DNA of 64,000 nucleotides from Aliiroseovarius lamellibrachiae (GTDB lineage Bacteria; Pseudomonadota; Alphaproteobacteria; Rhodobacterales; Rhodobacteraceae): assembly GCF_018599245.1 (NCBI RefSeq), contig NZ_JAHEVJ010000003.1, positions 297,813-361,812 on the forward strand, read 5' to 3'. The translations under genes were made by a program, and so were the position numbers. The notes beneath the pieces are model-generated. The model saw only the letters and a list, made by a program, of their open reading frames with translations, had not been told where the DNA came from and made no database searches. Below are positions 28,543 through 36,743 of this stretch, piece by piece (the first letter of the stretch is position 1; each line of letters begins with the position of its first letter).

Positions 28543-29988
28543 ATGACCAAAACAGCAGCAATTATTGGTGGTGGCGTAATCGGCGGCGGATGGGCCGCGC
28601 GGTTCTTGTTGATGGGATGGGATGTGCGGGTGTTTGACCCGGACCCCGAGGCCGAGCGCAAGATCGGCGAAGTGTTGGACAACGCGCGCCGCTCGTTGCC
28701 CGGTCTTTCGGATGTGTCGATGCCGAACGAGGGGCAGTTGTCGTATCATGACGAGATTTCGGACGCTGTGTCCGGGGCCTCTTGGGTGCAGGAAAGTGTG
28801 CCAGAGCGGTTGGATCTTAAGCAAAAAGTCTATGCGCAGCTGATGGAGGCTGTGGCGGATGATGCAATCATCGGCTCGTCCACATCCGGGTTTAAGCCGT
28901 CTGAGTTGCAAGAGGGGCTGTCACGCCCCGGTCTGGTCATGGTCGCGCACCCCTTTAACCCGGTTTACCTTTTGCCTGTCATAGAACTTGTTCCGACGGC
29001 GAAGAACAGTCCAGAAATCGTCGCGCGCGCCAAGGAAATCTTGACTGAGGTCGGCATGAAGCCGATTGAAATCAAAAAAGAAATGGATGCCCATGTCGCC
29101 GATCGCTTGCTGGAAGCCGTCTGGCGCGAAGCGCTTTGGTTGGTGTCTGATGGCATCGCGACCACGGAAGAAATCGACGACATCATGCGCTTTGGTTTTG
29201 GTCTTCGCTGGGCACAGATGGGGCTTTTTGAAACCTACCGCGTGGCGGGCGGTGAAGCGGGCATGAAGCATTTCATGGCGCAATTTGGCCCTTGTCTGAA
29301 ATGGCCCTGGACCAAGCTGATGGATGTGCCGGACTTCACCGATGAGCTGGTGGATCTGATCGCGGATCAGTCGGATGCGCAATCGGGCCATATGTCGATC
29401 CGTGAATTGGAACGTACCCGCGATGATAACCTTGTGGCGATGATGCGCGCGCTGAAGGGGCGCGACTGGGGGGCAGGGGCGTTGCTTAATCAACAGGACA
29501 AGCGGTTGGGGCAACCTGTGGTCGATATCACCAAGCCAATCACCACGCTTGCCACCGCGATCCCTGTTGATTGGCTTGATTACAACGGGCATATGACCGA
29601 AAGCCGGTATCTGGACGCCTTTGCGCGCTCTACCGATCGGTTCATGGAAATCATTGGCTGTGACGCGGATTACATCGCGACGGGCGGCAGCTATTTCACC
29701 GCTGAGACCCATATCCGCCACATCGACGAGGCACATTTGGGCCAGCGCATTTGTGTGGAAACCCAATGCCTTCTGGGCAAAGGCAAGAAAATGCATCTGT
29801 TCCACAGCATGTATGAAGGGGATCGTTTGTTGGCCACCGGCGAGCAAGTGTTCCTGCATGTGAGCCTTGAGACCCGCCGCCCGTCTGCGCCCGCGGACCA
29901 CATCGAGGCACGGTTGGTTGAGATTGCCGAAGCACACGCCAAATTGCCCGGGCCAGAGGGCGTTGGGCGCGCGATCAAGGTAAGCTAG
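28543..29988 (+). CDS. cdhA: L-carnitine dehydrogenase fused to a betainyl-CoA thioesterase
   Basis: A 481-residue two-domain enzyme. Residues about 1-320 match the 3-hydroxyacyl-CoA dehydrogenase fold, with the NAD loop IIGGGVIGGGW (6-16) and the catalytic AHPFNPVYLLP motif near 130. Residues about 340-475 match a hot-dog thioesterase (VDWLDYNGHMTESRYLDAF, then FTAETHIRHIDE). The pair oxidises carnitine to 3-dehydrocarnitine and hydrolyses betainyl-CoA to glycine betaine, steps 1 and 3 of the pathway, with step 2 encoded upstream. The start at 28543 has GGGAGAG upstream. Such fusions are known in rhizobia. Confidence 0.88.
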   Translation: MTKTAAIIGGGVIGGGWAARFLLMGWDVRVFDPDPEAERKIGEVLDNARRSLPGLSDVSMPNEGQLSYHDEISDAVSGASWVQESVPERLDLKQKVYAQLMEAVADDAIIGSSTSGFKPSELQEGLSRPGLVMVAHPFNPVYLLPVIELVPTAKNSPEIVARAKEILTEVGMKPIEIKKEMDAHVADRLLEAVWREALWLVSDGIATTEEIDDIMRFGFGLRWAQMGLFETYRVAGGEAGMKHFMAQFGPCLKWPWTKLMDVPDFTDELVDLIADQSDAQSGHMSIRELERTRDDNLVAMMRALKGRDWGAGALLNQQDKRLGQPVVDITKPITTLATAIPVDWLDYNGHMTESRYLDAFARSTDRFMEIIGCDADYIATGGSYFTAETHIRHIDEAHLGQRICVETQCLLGKGKKMHLFHSMYEGDRLLATGEQVFLHVSLETRRPSAPADHIEARLVEIAEAHAKLPGPEGVGRAIKVS

Positions 29989-30011
29989 CAATCGTCTGAA
30001 AAACATGGCAG

Positions 30012-30920
30012 ATGGGGATCATGCAAGCCTGGATCCCCATCACCATCGCCGCCGCCTTCAGCCAAAACTTGCGGTTCATGCTGCAAAAGCGGCTGAAAGA
30101 CACGAAACTGTCGACGGCGGGGGCGACCTTCGCGCGGTTTGTCTATTCTGCACCATTGGTTGCGGTGATTTTGGCGGTTTACCTGTCTGTGACGCAGCAA
30201 GCCGTGCCAACGCCCAACGCGCGCTTTTTTCTCTTTGCCTTTACCGGCGGCATTGCGCAGATCACCGCCACGATGTGCGTGGTGGCCCTGTTTGCCGCGC
30301 GTAATTTTGCGGTGGGCATCACGTTTAAAAAGACCGAAGTGGTGTTGACCGCGTTGGTGGGCTTGGTGGTGCTGGGCGAAGGCATCAGCCTTTGGGGCAG
30401 CCTTGCCATTGCGGTTGGCTTTGCCGGATTGATCCTGCTGTCTGATCCCCCCGAAGGCGGGCAGGGCTGGCGGCGTTTTTTCAACAAAGCCGCGGGGCTT
30501 GGTCTGTTGTCGGGCATCCTCTTTGCCTGTTCGGCCATCGGGTATCGTGGGGCATCACTGTCATTGGGCATTGAGGGGATCGTGGCGCGGGCCGGGTTCA
30601 CCTTGGCTTGTGTGACCGCGTTTCAATCGGTGGTTATGGCCCTTTGGATGCGGATGCGGGAACCGGGTGAAATCACGCGGGTTCTCGCGGCGTGGCGTGT
30701 TGGTGCCCTTGTGGGGGTCAGCTCAATGATCGGCAGCTTTTGCTGGTTTACGGCCTTCACATTGCAAAACGCAGCGCTGGTGAAAGCGTTGGGGCAGGTG
30801 GAGTTGCTGTTTAGCTATCTCGCCACAATATTTGTGTTCCGCGAGGCGATCACCAAGCGAGAATTGGGTGGTACGGCCTTGATCTTACTGTCCGTTTTGG
30901 TGCTGGTGCTGTTTTTGTAA
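30012..30920 (+). CDS. DMT-superfamily (EamA) transporter
   Basis: A 302-residue inner-membrane protein with about ten hydrophobic segments in two EamA repeats (about 1-140 and 155-300). It is typical of drug/metabolite exporters or small-solute carriers. It starts 23 bases after the carnitine dehydrogenase fusion, so it is probably co-transcribed. The substrate cannot be read from sequence. An alternative start at 30021 differs by three residues. Confidence 0.88.
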   Translation: MGIMQAWIPITIAAAFSQNLRFMLQKRLKDTKLSTAGATFARFVYSAPLVAVILAVYLSVTQQAVPTPNARFFLFAFTGGIAQITATMCVVALFAARNFAVGITFKKTEVVLTALVGLVVLGEGISLWGSLAIAVGFAGLILLSDPPEGGQGWRRFFNKAAGLGLLSGILFACSAIGYRGASLSLGIEGIVARAGFTLACVTAFQSVVMALWMRMREPGEITRVLAAWRVGALVGVSSMIGSFCWFTAFTLQNAALVKALGQVELLFSYLATIFVFREAITKRELGGTALILLSVLVLVLFL

Positions 30921-30938
30921 CCCCAACACCGTTGGCGT

Positions 30939-31634
30939 TCAGCTGCTCAGGGGACCGACGCCACCCAAGCGTTCAAACAGACTTTCCTCTTCACCATTGT
31001 TGAAAAACGGCACCGAGGCCGGCGCGTCAAGATTGGGCAGATTGCCGACGATTTCTGCCAAAACCACTTCGGTGATAAATGGCAAATCAAAGCGGCGCAC
31101 CTGATCAATGGGGATCCATTGCAAATGGCTCAGCTCGTCCGAGGCGCGTGAAAAATCATCAGGGTCGGTCTTAAGCTTGGCCGCATCAGCCACAAAAAAA
31201 CGCGCATCAAAGCGGCGCGGGCGTCCCTTTGGGGTGATGGCGCGAAAGGCAAAGGCGAGACCATCCGCGGAGGGCACATAGCCTGCATCCGCAAAGCTTT
31301 GCCAATCTTCTGGAATATCGCCATCCCAGGGGGTCGCTTCGCCCAAAATTTGACCTGTTTCTTCCCAAAGCTCGCGAATGGCGGCAACAAGCAAGGCTTG
31401 GGCCAGATCAGGGTCAGCGTCTTCCGCAAGCCGGGTCAGGCAAGGCTCGGCCCCCCCTTGGGCCAGGGGAACTTGTCCATCCGTGGGATCAACCGCACCG
31501 CCGGGGAACACAAACTTATTGGGCATGAACGCCGCCTTGGCGCCGCGTTGCCCCATCAAAACCTGCGGGTTTGTCTGTGCGTCACGCATCAGGATCACGG
31601 TGGCCGCGTGGCGGATGATCTTGGACTTGTCCAT
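30939..31634 (-). CDS. Nudix hydrolase with an extended Nudix box
   Basis: About 231 residues. The catalytic REXXEE core (AIRELWEETGQIL, near residue 87) is intact. The preceding PGGAVD is separated from it by an insertion of about 30 residues, which is also seen in NUDT8/NUDT19-like enzymes and in many alphaproteobacterial relatives that act on CoA derivatives or remain uncharacterised. The start at 31634 has GAGGG upstream; ATG 31649 with AAGGG is equally possible. It converges with the DMT transporter. Confidence 0.88.
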   Translation of the reverse strand: MDKSKIIRHAATVILMRDAQTNPQVLMGQRGAKAAFMPNKFVFPGGAVDPTDGQVPLAQGGAEPCLTRLAEDADPDLAQALLVAAIRELWEETGQILGEATPWDGDIPEDWQSFADAGYVPSADGLAFAFRAITPKGRPRRFDARFFVADAAKLKTDPDDFSRASDELSHLQWIPIDQVRRFDLPFITEVVLAEIVGNLPNLDAPASVPFFNNGEEESLFERLGGVGPLSS

Positions 31635-31840
31635 TCTGCCCTCTTTCATAATGTCACCCTTACCCATGGTCAGTTTTCGAAAAGGGTCAAGCGTAACCCT
31701 GCGTACCGGCGCTGTTTTCTTGGCAAAATGCAGGAAATGAAAAAAAGGCGACGGAAATGCACGGGCCCCGCGTTGAATGGATATGACGCCGGGCAGGAAC
31801 GCTCCGGTAGGGACAGGCGAAACCTCAAATGGAGAGACCT

Positions 31841-32440
31841 ATGAAACGTGCAACAAAAATCGCAACAATTGCTTTGATGGCTGGTGTGGCAGTCACCGCA
31901 AGCGGGCTGACGGCCTCGGCTTTTGGCGGCAAGGGTGGCCCAATGGGCGGTAAAGGTGGCCGGATGGGCGGCATTATGCAGATGGAATTTGCTGATGTCG
32001 ATATGGACAACAGCGGGCTGATCACCGCAGATGACCTAAAGGCACATGCCGCCGCCAAATTTGCCGAAGCAGATGCCAATGGGGATGGTGCATTGGATTT
32101 GACCGAGGTCAAAGCCCAAGCTGAGGCACATATGAAAGAGCGTATGGCCTCGGCCCCTGATGGCCAAGGCGGCAAGCGTATGGGCGATGGGCCGTCGGCT
32201 GAAAAGCGTATGGGCTGGATGGCCGAGCAGATGATTGAAAAACGGGATGCGGACAATAGCGGAACAGTGTCCCTGGCAGAAATGACGCCAGATCAAAGCA
32301 AGCTTGATCGGATGATCGACCGCTTTGACACGGATGATGACAACGCCATCTCCGCCGCAGAGTTTGACGCGGCCCAAAAGGAAATGTGGATGCGTCATGC
32401 CGGAAAACGTCATGGCAAAGGCGGCAAACACGGCGGCTGA
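31841..32440 (+). CDS. Secreted EF-hand calcium-binding protein
   Basis: A 199-residue protein with a signal peptide (cleavage near residue 27), a Gly/Lys/Met-rich linker, and four EF-hand loops beginning at D54, D78, D136 and D163. The first three keep the key acidic residues and Gly. The fourth has Asn instead of Gly at loop position 6. The C-terminus is His/Lys/Gly-rich. The start at 31841 follows GGAGAG. It lies upstream of an ECF sigma factor gene, which may make it part of an envelope-stress or metal/calcium response. Confidence 0.88.
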   Translation: MKRATKIATIALMAGVAVTASGLTASAFGGKGGPMGGKGGRMGGIMQMEFADVDMDNSGLITADDLKAHAAAKFAEADANGDGALDLTEVKAQAEAHMKERMASAPDGQGGKRMGDGPSAEKRMGWMAEQMIEKRDADNSGTVSLAEMTPDQSKLDRMIDRFDTDDDNAISAAEFDAAQKEMWMRHAGKRHGKGGKHGG

Positions 32441-32449
32441 CGTACCTTA

Positions 32450-32474
32450 GGTGTGCCCCACGTTGGGGCGCACC
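32450..32474 (+). other. Hairpin between the EF-hand gene and the sigma factor gene
   Basis: GGTGTGCCCC (32450-32459) pairs with GGGGCGCACC (32465-32474) with one T-G pair and a five-base loop. There is no T-run, so it may be an incomplete terminator, an attenuator or an mRNA end-stabiliser. Confidence 0.45.
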
Positions 32475-32527
32475 ACCACGAAGGCGTTGCCCCGATGCGG
32501 GGGCTGGGCTAGTCACAAGGAATGACG

Positions 32528-33109
32528 ATGGCGCTGGACGCATATACAGAGGCCACTGATGAGGCGCTTTTGGTCCTTTATGGCAATGGCGATCCGTCAG
32601 CGGCGCAGATCCTGACCAGGCGGCTCGCACCGCGGGTTTTGGGCTATGCGTCGCGTTTATTGGGGGGCGACCGGGCCGAGGCTGAGGATGTGACCCAAGA
32701 GGCGATGTTGCGGTTGTGGAAACAGGCTCCAAAGTGGCGCACGGGCGAGGCCAAGATCTCGACCTGGCTGTATACGGTGGCGACAAACCTGTGCACAGAT
32801 CGGTTACGCAAACGACGTTCGGTGGACATTGACGCGATCGAAGAACCAGCGGATGACACACCAAGTGCGGTGGACGGCATGATCCAGGCCGACCGGGCCA
32901 CCGCCCTTCAGGATGCGCTAAACACCCTGCCAGAACGGCAACGTATGGCTGTGGCCCTGCGCCACCTAGAAGGGGCCTCAAACCCGGAAATTGCGGATAT
33001 ATTAGAGATCAGCGTTGAGGCCGTTGAAAGTCTAACGGCCCGAGGCAAAAGGGCACTGGCCACGGCACTTGCCGGGCGACGTAAGGAGTTGGGATATGGC
33101 GAAGACTGA
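32528..33109 (+). CDS. ECF-type RNA polymerase sigma factor
   Basis: A 193-residue sigma-70 family protein of the extracytoplasmic-function group. Region 2 (AEDVTQEAMLRLWKQ, near residue 56, then ISTWLYTVATNLCTDRLRKR) and region 4 (LPERQRMAVALRHLEGASNPEIADILEISVEAVESL) are clear. The start at 32528 has six bases of spacing from AAGGA; the upstream ATG at 32522 abuts the same site. Its 3' end overlaps the next gene, a typical sigma/anti-sigma arrangement. Confidence 0.93.
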   Translation: MALDAYTEATDEALLVLYGNGDPSAAQILTRRLAPRVLGYASRLLGGDRAEAEDVTQEAMLRLWKQAPKWRTGEAKISTWLYTVATNLCTDRLRKRRSVDIDAIEEPADDTPSAVDGMIQADRATALQDALNTLPERQRMAVALRHLEGASNPEIADILEISVEAVESLTARGKRALATALAGRRKELGYGED

Positions 33110-33500
33110 AACAGATCTGTTAGATGACGCCCAGCTTGAGGCGTTTTTTGAGGCGGGGCGCGAGGATGTGCCAGAGCTGTCCGACAGCTTTATGGCAGCA
33201 CTTTTGCAGGATGCGGATTTGGCGCAACCGCAACTCGCAGCACTTGCGCCTCCGCGTGTCAAACGTTCACTTTGGCAGGACATCATTGCACAAATTGGTG
33301 GCTGGCCCGCACTTGCGGGCATGGCAACGGCAACGGTCGCCGGTGTATGGATTGGCTTTGCGGCACCTGACCAGCTTGAGACACTCTCGGGTGGGGTCTT
33401 ATTGGTGGGGGATTACGCCAGCGTGGACACGATTTATGACGTTCAGGATTTTGCGCCAAACTACTTTGGCACAGACCTTTTGATCGAAGAGGAGGGCTAA
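33096..33500 (+). CDS. Putative anti-sigma factor, single membrane segment
   Basis: A 134-residue protein with an acidic helical N-terminus (about 1-50) and one hydrophobic segment near residues 68-90, followed by a short acidic periplasmic end. It overlaps the sigma factor gene by 14 bases and has AAGGAG seven bases upstream. No zinc-binding HxxxCxxC motif is visible, so it is not a ZAS-type anti-sigma factor. The assignment rests on context and topology. Confidence 0.75.
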   Translation: MAKTETDLLDDAQLEAFFEAGREDVPELSDSFMAALLQDADLAQPQLAALAPPRVKRSLWQDIIAQIGGWPALAGMATATVAGVWIGFAAPDQLETLSGGVLLVGDYASVDTIYDVQDFAPNYFGTDLLIEEEG

Positions 33501-33502
33501 AT

Positions 33503-34015
33503 ATGTCTGACACTCCACACCCTTCAGTGCCGCCAGCGGTGAAACCTCGCCGTAAATGGGTGCGCGTGGCGTTTGCTTTGTCATTGACCATGAACCTTGT
33601 GGTGATTGGGCTCGTGGCGGGGGCCCATCTGGGGGAGCGTCGCGACCACGGTTTTGACCCGCGCGGCCCTGACCGTGGCACCATTCGGGATATGGGGTTT
33701 GGCCCCATCGCGTCGGCCTTGCCAATGAAAGACCGTCGCGCAATTGGCAAAGCTTTGCGTGATGAAAAAGGATCATTCAAAGACAACCGAGCAGCGATGC
33801 GGCGTGATTTTCAGGCCATGTTGTTGGCCTTGCGTTCTGACCCTTTTGATCCTGCGGCTTTGAATGCTGCACTTGATGGTCAGCGCGATCGGATGATTGG
33901 TTTTGGTGATACCGCGCGTCGTTTGATCCTTGAGCGGATCGCATTGATGAGCTTGGAGGATCGGCGCGAGTTTGCGGATAACATTGCGCGGAACATGCGT
34001 GGCGCTCGACGATAA
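33503..34015 (+). CDS. Periplasmic heavy-metal sensor / CpxP-ZraP-like protein
   Basis: A 170-residue protein with an N-terminal cytoplasmic stretch of about 20 residues, one membrane anchor (VAFALSLTMNLVVIGLVAGA, about 24-43) and a helical, Arg-rich periplasmic domain of the metal_resist (ZraP/CpxP-like) type. It starts two bases after the putative anti-sigma gene. ECF/anti-sigma loci in Rhodobacterales often include such a protein, likely to tune the stress response. Confidence 0.82.
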   Translation: MSDTPHPSVPPAVKPRRKWVRVAFALSLTMNLVVIGLVAGAHLGERRDHGFDPRGPDRGTIRDMGFGPIASALPMKDRRAIGKALRDEKGSFKDNRAAMRRDFQAMLLALRSDPFDPAALNAALDGQRDRMIGFGDTARRLILERIALMSLEDRREFADNIARNMRGARR

Positions 34016-34034
34016 CTGTTTGTGATAATTCAAT

Positions 34035-34068
34035 AAAGGTGGAGTGGGGAACCCTCTCTGCCTTTTTT
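34035..34068 (+). terminator. Rho-independent terminator of the sigma factor operon
   Basis: AAAGGTGGAG...GGG pairs with CCC...CTCTGCCTTT, a nearly complete stem with one internal mismatch and G-U pairs, followed by TTTTTTATT. It lies about 20 bases after the heavy-metal sensor stop codon. Confidence 0.75.
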
Positions 34069-34080
34069 ATTGGAACCGTT

Positions 34081-35469
34081 TTATGCGGCGCTTTGAACAA
34101 AGGTCACAAGGTTACGCCCCTCGGCCTTTGAGGCGTAAAGCGCGCGGTCAGCACTTTGTAGCAATGCCTGGGTCTGACCGGGCTCACAGCCCCCGGTGGG
34201 GGCAACGGCAACTCCAATGGACATGGTCACCGGGATTTGTGCCGAAACCGCCCCAGAGTAAACCGGTGTTTCCCCAACCACACGGCGCAACCGTTCGGCC
34301 ATGATCAAGGCCGCGTCATGGTCGGTGTCTGGCATCGCAATCAGAAATTCTTCGCCGCCAAACCGGGCCAGAAGGTCCACATCCCGGATGCTGGCGCGCA
34401 GGCGTTTTGAGACATCGACCAACACCTCGTCCCCGGCGAAATGCCCATAGCGATCATTGATCCCTTTGAATTTGTCCAAATCCAGCAGCATAAGCGCAAA
34501 TCCGCGCCCGCTTTGGGTGGATTGGGCTTCGAGTCGATTGAGGTATGACCCCGCATAGCGGCGGTTGTACAGGCCCGTTAAAGGGTCGGTCATGGCCAAA
34601 TTTAGCCGCTGGTCCACTGTGCTGCGCACCTGATCTGACAGAAATTTACCTGGGATCAATCGGTCCAATCGAACTGAAATTTCTTCGGCATCAAAATAGC
34701 CGGACATCACCGCGTTGGCGCCAAGATCCAGGGCCATTGAGGCCGAAGGGCTGTTTTTCGTCTCATCAATGAATATGATCACCGCGTATCTCGTGGACAG
34801 TCGAGAACGCAATTCAGAGACCAAACGCAGTCCGTCGCCCTGTTCTGATAGATTGGCTGAGATAATAAACACATCGGGGACTGCGCCGGTTTGTGACACG
34901 TCTTCAAGGGCTTGCGCCTTGGTCATAACGGTCACTTTTTGGGACATTTCCTGTGTAAGTGCCTTGCGCCACATCAGGCCGGTTTCCACCGCCGGGGCGA
35001 CGAGGGCGATATTGGCTTGTTTTTGAAAGCTTGCAGGCGCTTCGCCAAATCCCATTTCCTCGGCCAAAACATGGCGGCGGGTGACTTCGTCACGCGTCGC
35101 GTGAACGCGCATTAGGTTCCTCACCATGGCGAGCAATGTGCTTTCATCCAGTGGCTTTGTTAAGAAATCATCGGCCCCGACGCGCAAGGCGGCTAAGCGA
35201 TCGGCGCGATCTGCCACTGGCGAAATGATCACCACAGGGATGGCGGCAAGTGCGGGGATGGCTTTAAGGCGACGACACGCCTCGACCCCGCCGCCACCTT
35301 GCAGCGTTTGCCCCAGTAAAATAAGGTCTGGCTGTTGGGAATGCGCGATGTCGACAACATCAGAAACAGACACCGCTTGCGTCACGTCGTAACATGCAGT
35401 GGTGAGTTTCACCTTTAACACGATGCGATTTGTCGCCACGTCGTCCGCTATGAGAATGCGTCCTGACAT
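34081..35469 (-). CDS. pleD: PleD-like diguanylate cyclase with degenerate receivers
   Basis: A 462-residue protein with two receiver-like domains (about 1-125 and 150-275) and a C-terminal GGDEF domain (about 295-460). The cyclase is intact: FGGEEF is present, preceded by the RDVD product-inhibition site five residues upstream. In the first receiver the acidic pair D9/D10 and the KPLDE lysine are present, but the phospho-acceptor position is Gly53 (LILLGQTLQ). The second receiver also lacks the Asp. It should therefore make c-di-GMP without the usual phosphorylation switch. It is divergent from the DUF3572 gene, a common neighbour. Confidence 0.9.
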   Translation of the reverse strand: MSGRILIADDVATNRIVLKVKLTTACYDVTQAVSVSDVVDIAHSQQPDLILLGQTLQGGGGVEACRRLKAIPALAAIPVVIISPVADRADRLAALRVGADDFLTKPLDESTLLAMVRNLMRVHATRDEVTRRHVLAEEMGFGEAPASFQKQANIALVAPAVETGLMWRKALTQEMSQKVTVMTKAQALEDVSQTGAVPDVFIISANLSEQGDGLRLVSELRSRLSTRYAVIIFIDETKNSPSASMALDLGANAVMSGYFDAEEISVRLDRLIPGKFLSDQVRSTVDQRLNLAMTDPLTGLYNRRYAGSYLNRLEAQSTQSGRGFALMLLDLDKFKGINDRYGHFAGDEVLVDVSKRLRASIRDVDLLARFGGEEFLIAMPDTDHDAALIMAERLRRVVGETPVYSGAVSAQIPVTMSIGVAVAPTGGCEPGQTQALLQSADRALYASKAEGRNLVTFVQSAA

Positions 35470-35561
35470 ATTTGATCCTAGCCCACGTCTTATTAGATTT
35501 GCTCACTGACAGATTGGGTTCAATTGGTTAAGAAAACCTTTCCAAAAGGGAGGAAATGTAA

Positions 35562-35840
35562 ATGAACCGTGAAAAAGCGGAGGTGATTGGGTTAACGGCG
35601 CTTGGCTGGCTGGTCACAAATGAAGACTTGCTCCCGATCTTTATGGGGGCCACTGGGGCAAGTGTTGAGGATTTGAAACAGGGCGCCAATGCGCCGGAGT
35701 TTTTAGGCGCTGTGCTGGATTTCCTGACAATGGATGATGCCTGGGTTATTGCCTTTTGCGAGGCCAATACCCTTGGATTTGAGGTGCCATTGCAAGCGCG
35801 CCAGATGTTGCCGGGTGGTGGGCAGATGAATTGGACTTGA
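35562..35840 (+). CDS. DUF3572-family protein
   Basis: A 92-residue small soluble helical protein. The segment ALGWLVTNEDLLPIFMGATGAS and the MDDAWVIAFCEA helix match, as far as I recall, the DUF3572 family that is conserved in alphaproteobacteria next to pleD. Its function is unknown. The start is preceded by AAAGGGAGGAAATG-like sequence, a strong ribosome binding site. Confidence 0.8.
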   Translation: MNREKAEVIGLTALGWLVTNEDLLPIFMGATGASVEDLKQGANAPEFLGAVLDFLTMDDAWVIAFCEANTLGFEVPLQARQMLPGGGQMNWT

Positions 35841-35899
35841 CGTCGATGCATTGCCAGTGTGTTGATTTGCGAAGGAATTGCTTTCGGGAGGAGCGCTGA

Positions 35900-36598
35900 A
35901 TGTCTGTTAAGGCTGTGTTGTTTGACAAGGACGGAACTCTGTTTCATTTCGGTGCCACATGGGAGAGTTGGGCCAGCGCCGTCTTGGCCCGACTGACCGA
36001 AGGCGACAGCGCGCGCGCGCGGGAAATTGGCGCGGCCATCGGGTTTGACACGGATGCAAAGGTGTTTTCTCAGGACAGTATCGTGATTGCAGGAACCCCC
36101 GAAGAGGTGGTTAATGTGTTGATCACCTTCATTGACATGTCGCCTGATGCCTTAGAAAGAATTCTTAACGAAGAGGCCGCAAATGCCCCTCAAGCCCAAG
36201 CGGTCGATCTTAAGGAATGTCTCGGGGGGCTAAAGGCGCGCGGTATCGCGTTGGGGGTGGCCACCAATGACGCAGAAATGCCTGCGCGTGCGCATCTCTC
36301 AGGCGCCGGTGTGATTGATCTTTTTGACTTCATCGCGGGTTATGACAGCGGGTTTGGTGGAAAACCTGCCCCCGGACAATGTCTCGCTTTCGCCAAACAG
36401 ATGGGGGTCGCGCCTGAGGAGGTGGTTATGGTGGGGGATTCGTTACATGATCTGCACGCCGGACGTGCGGCGGGCATGAGAACGGTTGGGGTCTTAACTG
36501 GGCTTGCGACCGAGGCTGAATTGGCGCCACATGCCGACATTGTCTTGCCCGATATCGGTTATTTACCCAATTGGCTGGATCAACAGGCGGCCCTGTAA
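35900..36598 (+). CDS. HAD-family hydrolase (phosphoglycolate phosphatase-like)
   Basis: A 232-residue HAD phosphatase. Motif I (FDKDGTL, residues 8-14), motif II (VATND, near 115), and motifs III/IV (GGKPAPGQC and MVGDSLHDLHAG, near 153 and 177) are intact. A helical cap lies between motifs I and II. It resembles Gph and related small-molecule phosphatases; the substrate is not determinable. A GGGAGGAGC ribosome binding site precedes the ATG. Confidence 0.9.
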   Translation: MSVKAVLFDKDGTLFHFGATWESWASAVLARLTEGDSARAREIGAAIGFDTDAKVFSQDSIVIAGTPEEVVNVLITFIDMSPDALERILNEEAANAPQAQAVDLKECLGGLKARGIALGVATNDAEMPARAHLSGAGVIDLFDFIAGYDSGFGGKPAPGQCLAFAKQMGVAPEEVVMVGDSLHDLHAGRAAGMRTVGVLTGLATEAELAPHADIVLPDIGYLPNWLDQQAAL

Positions 36599-36743
36599 GG
36601 TCGCGTGGTCCTTTAGATCGCTAAAAATATCGACATATTATTGAACTTGCGTCGGGCGGTTTTCTTTCCCGCGTGCAGGCGTTTTCTGTTTTTTAACAAA
36701 GGCCCCCTAGGCTCAACTGGTCATTTATCAGGGCGAGTGAGAT

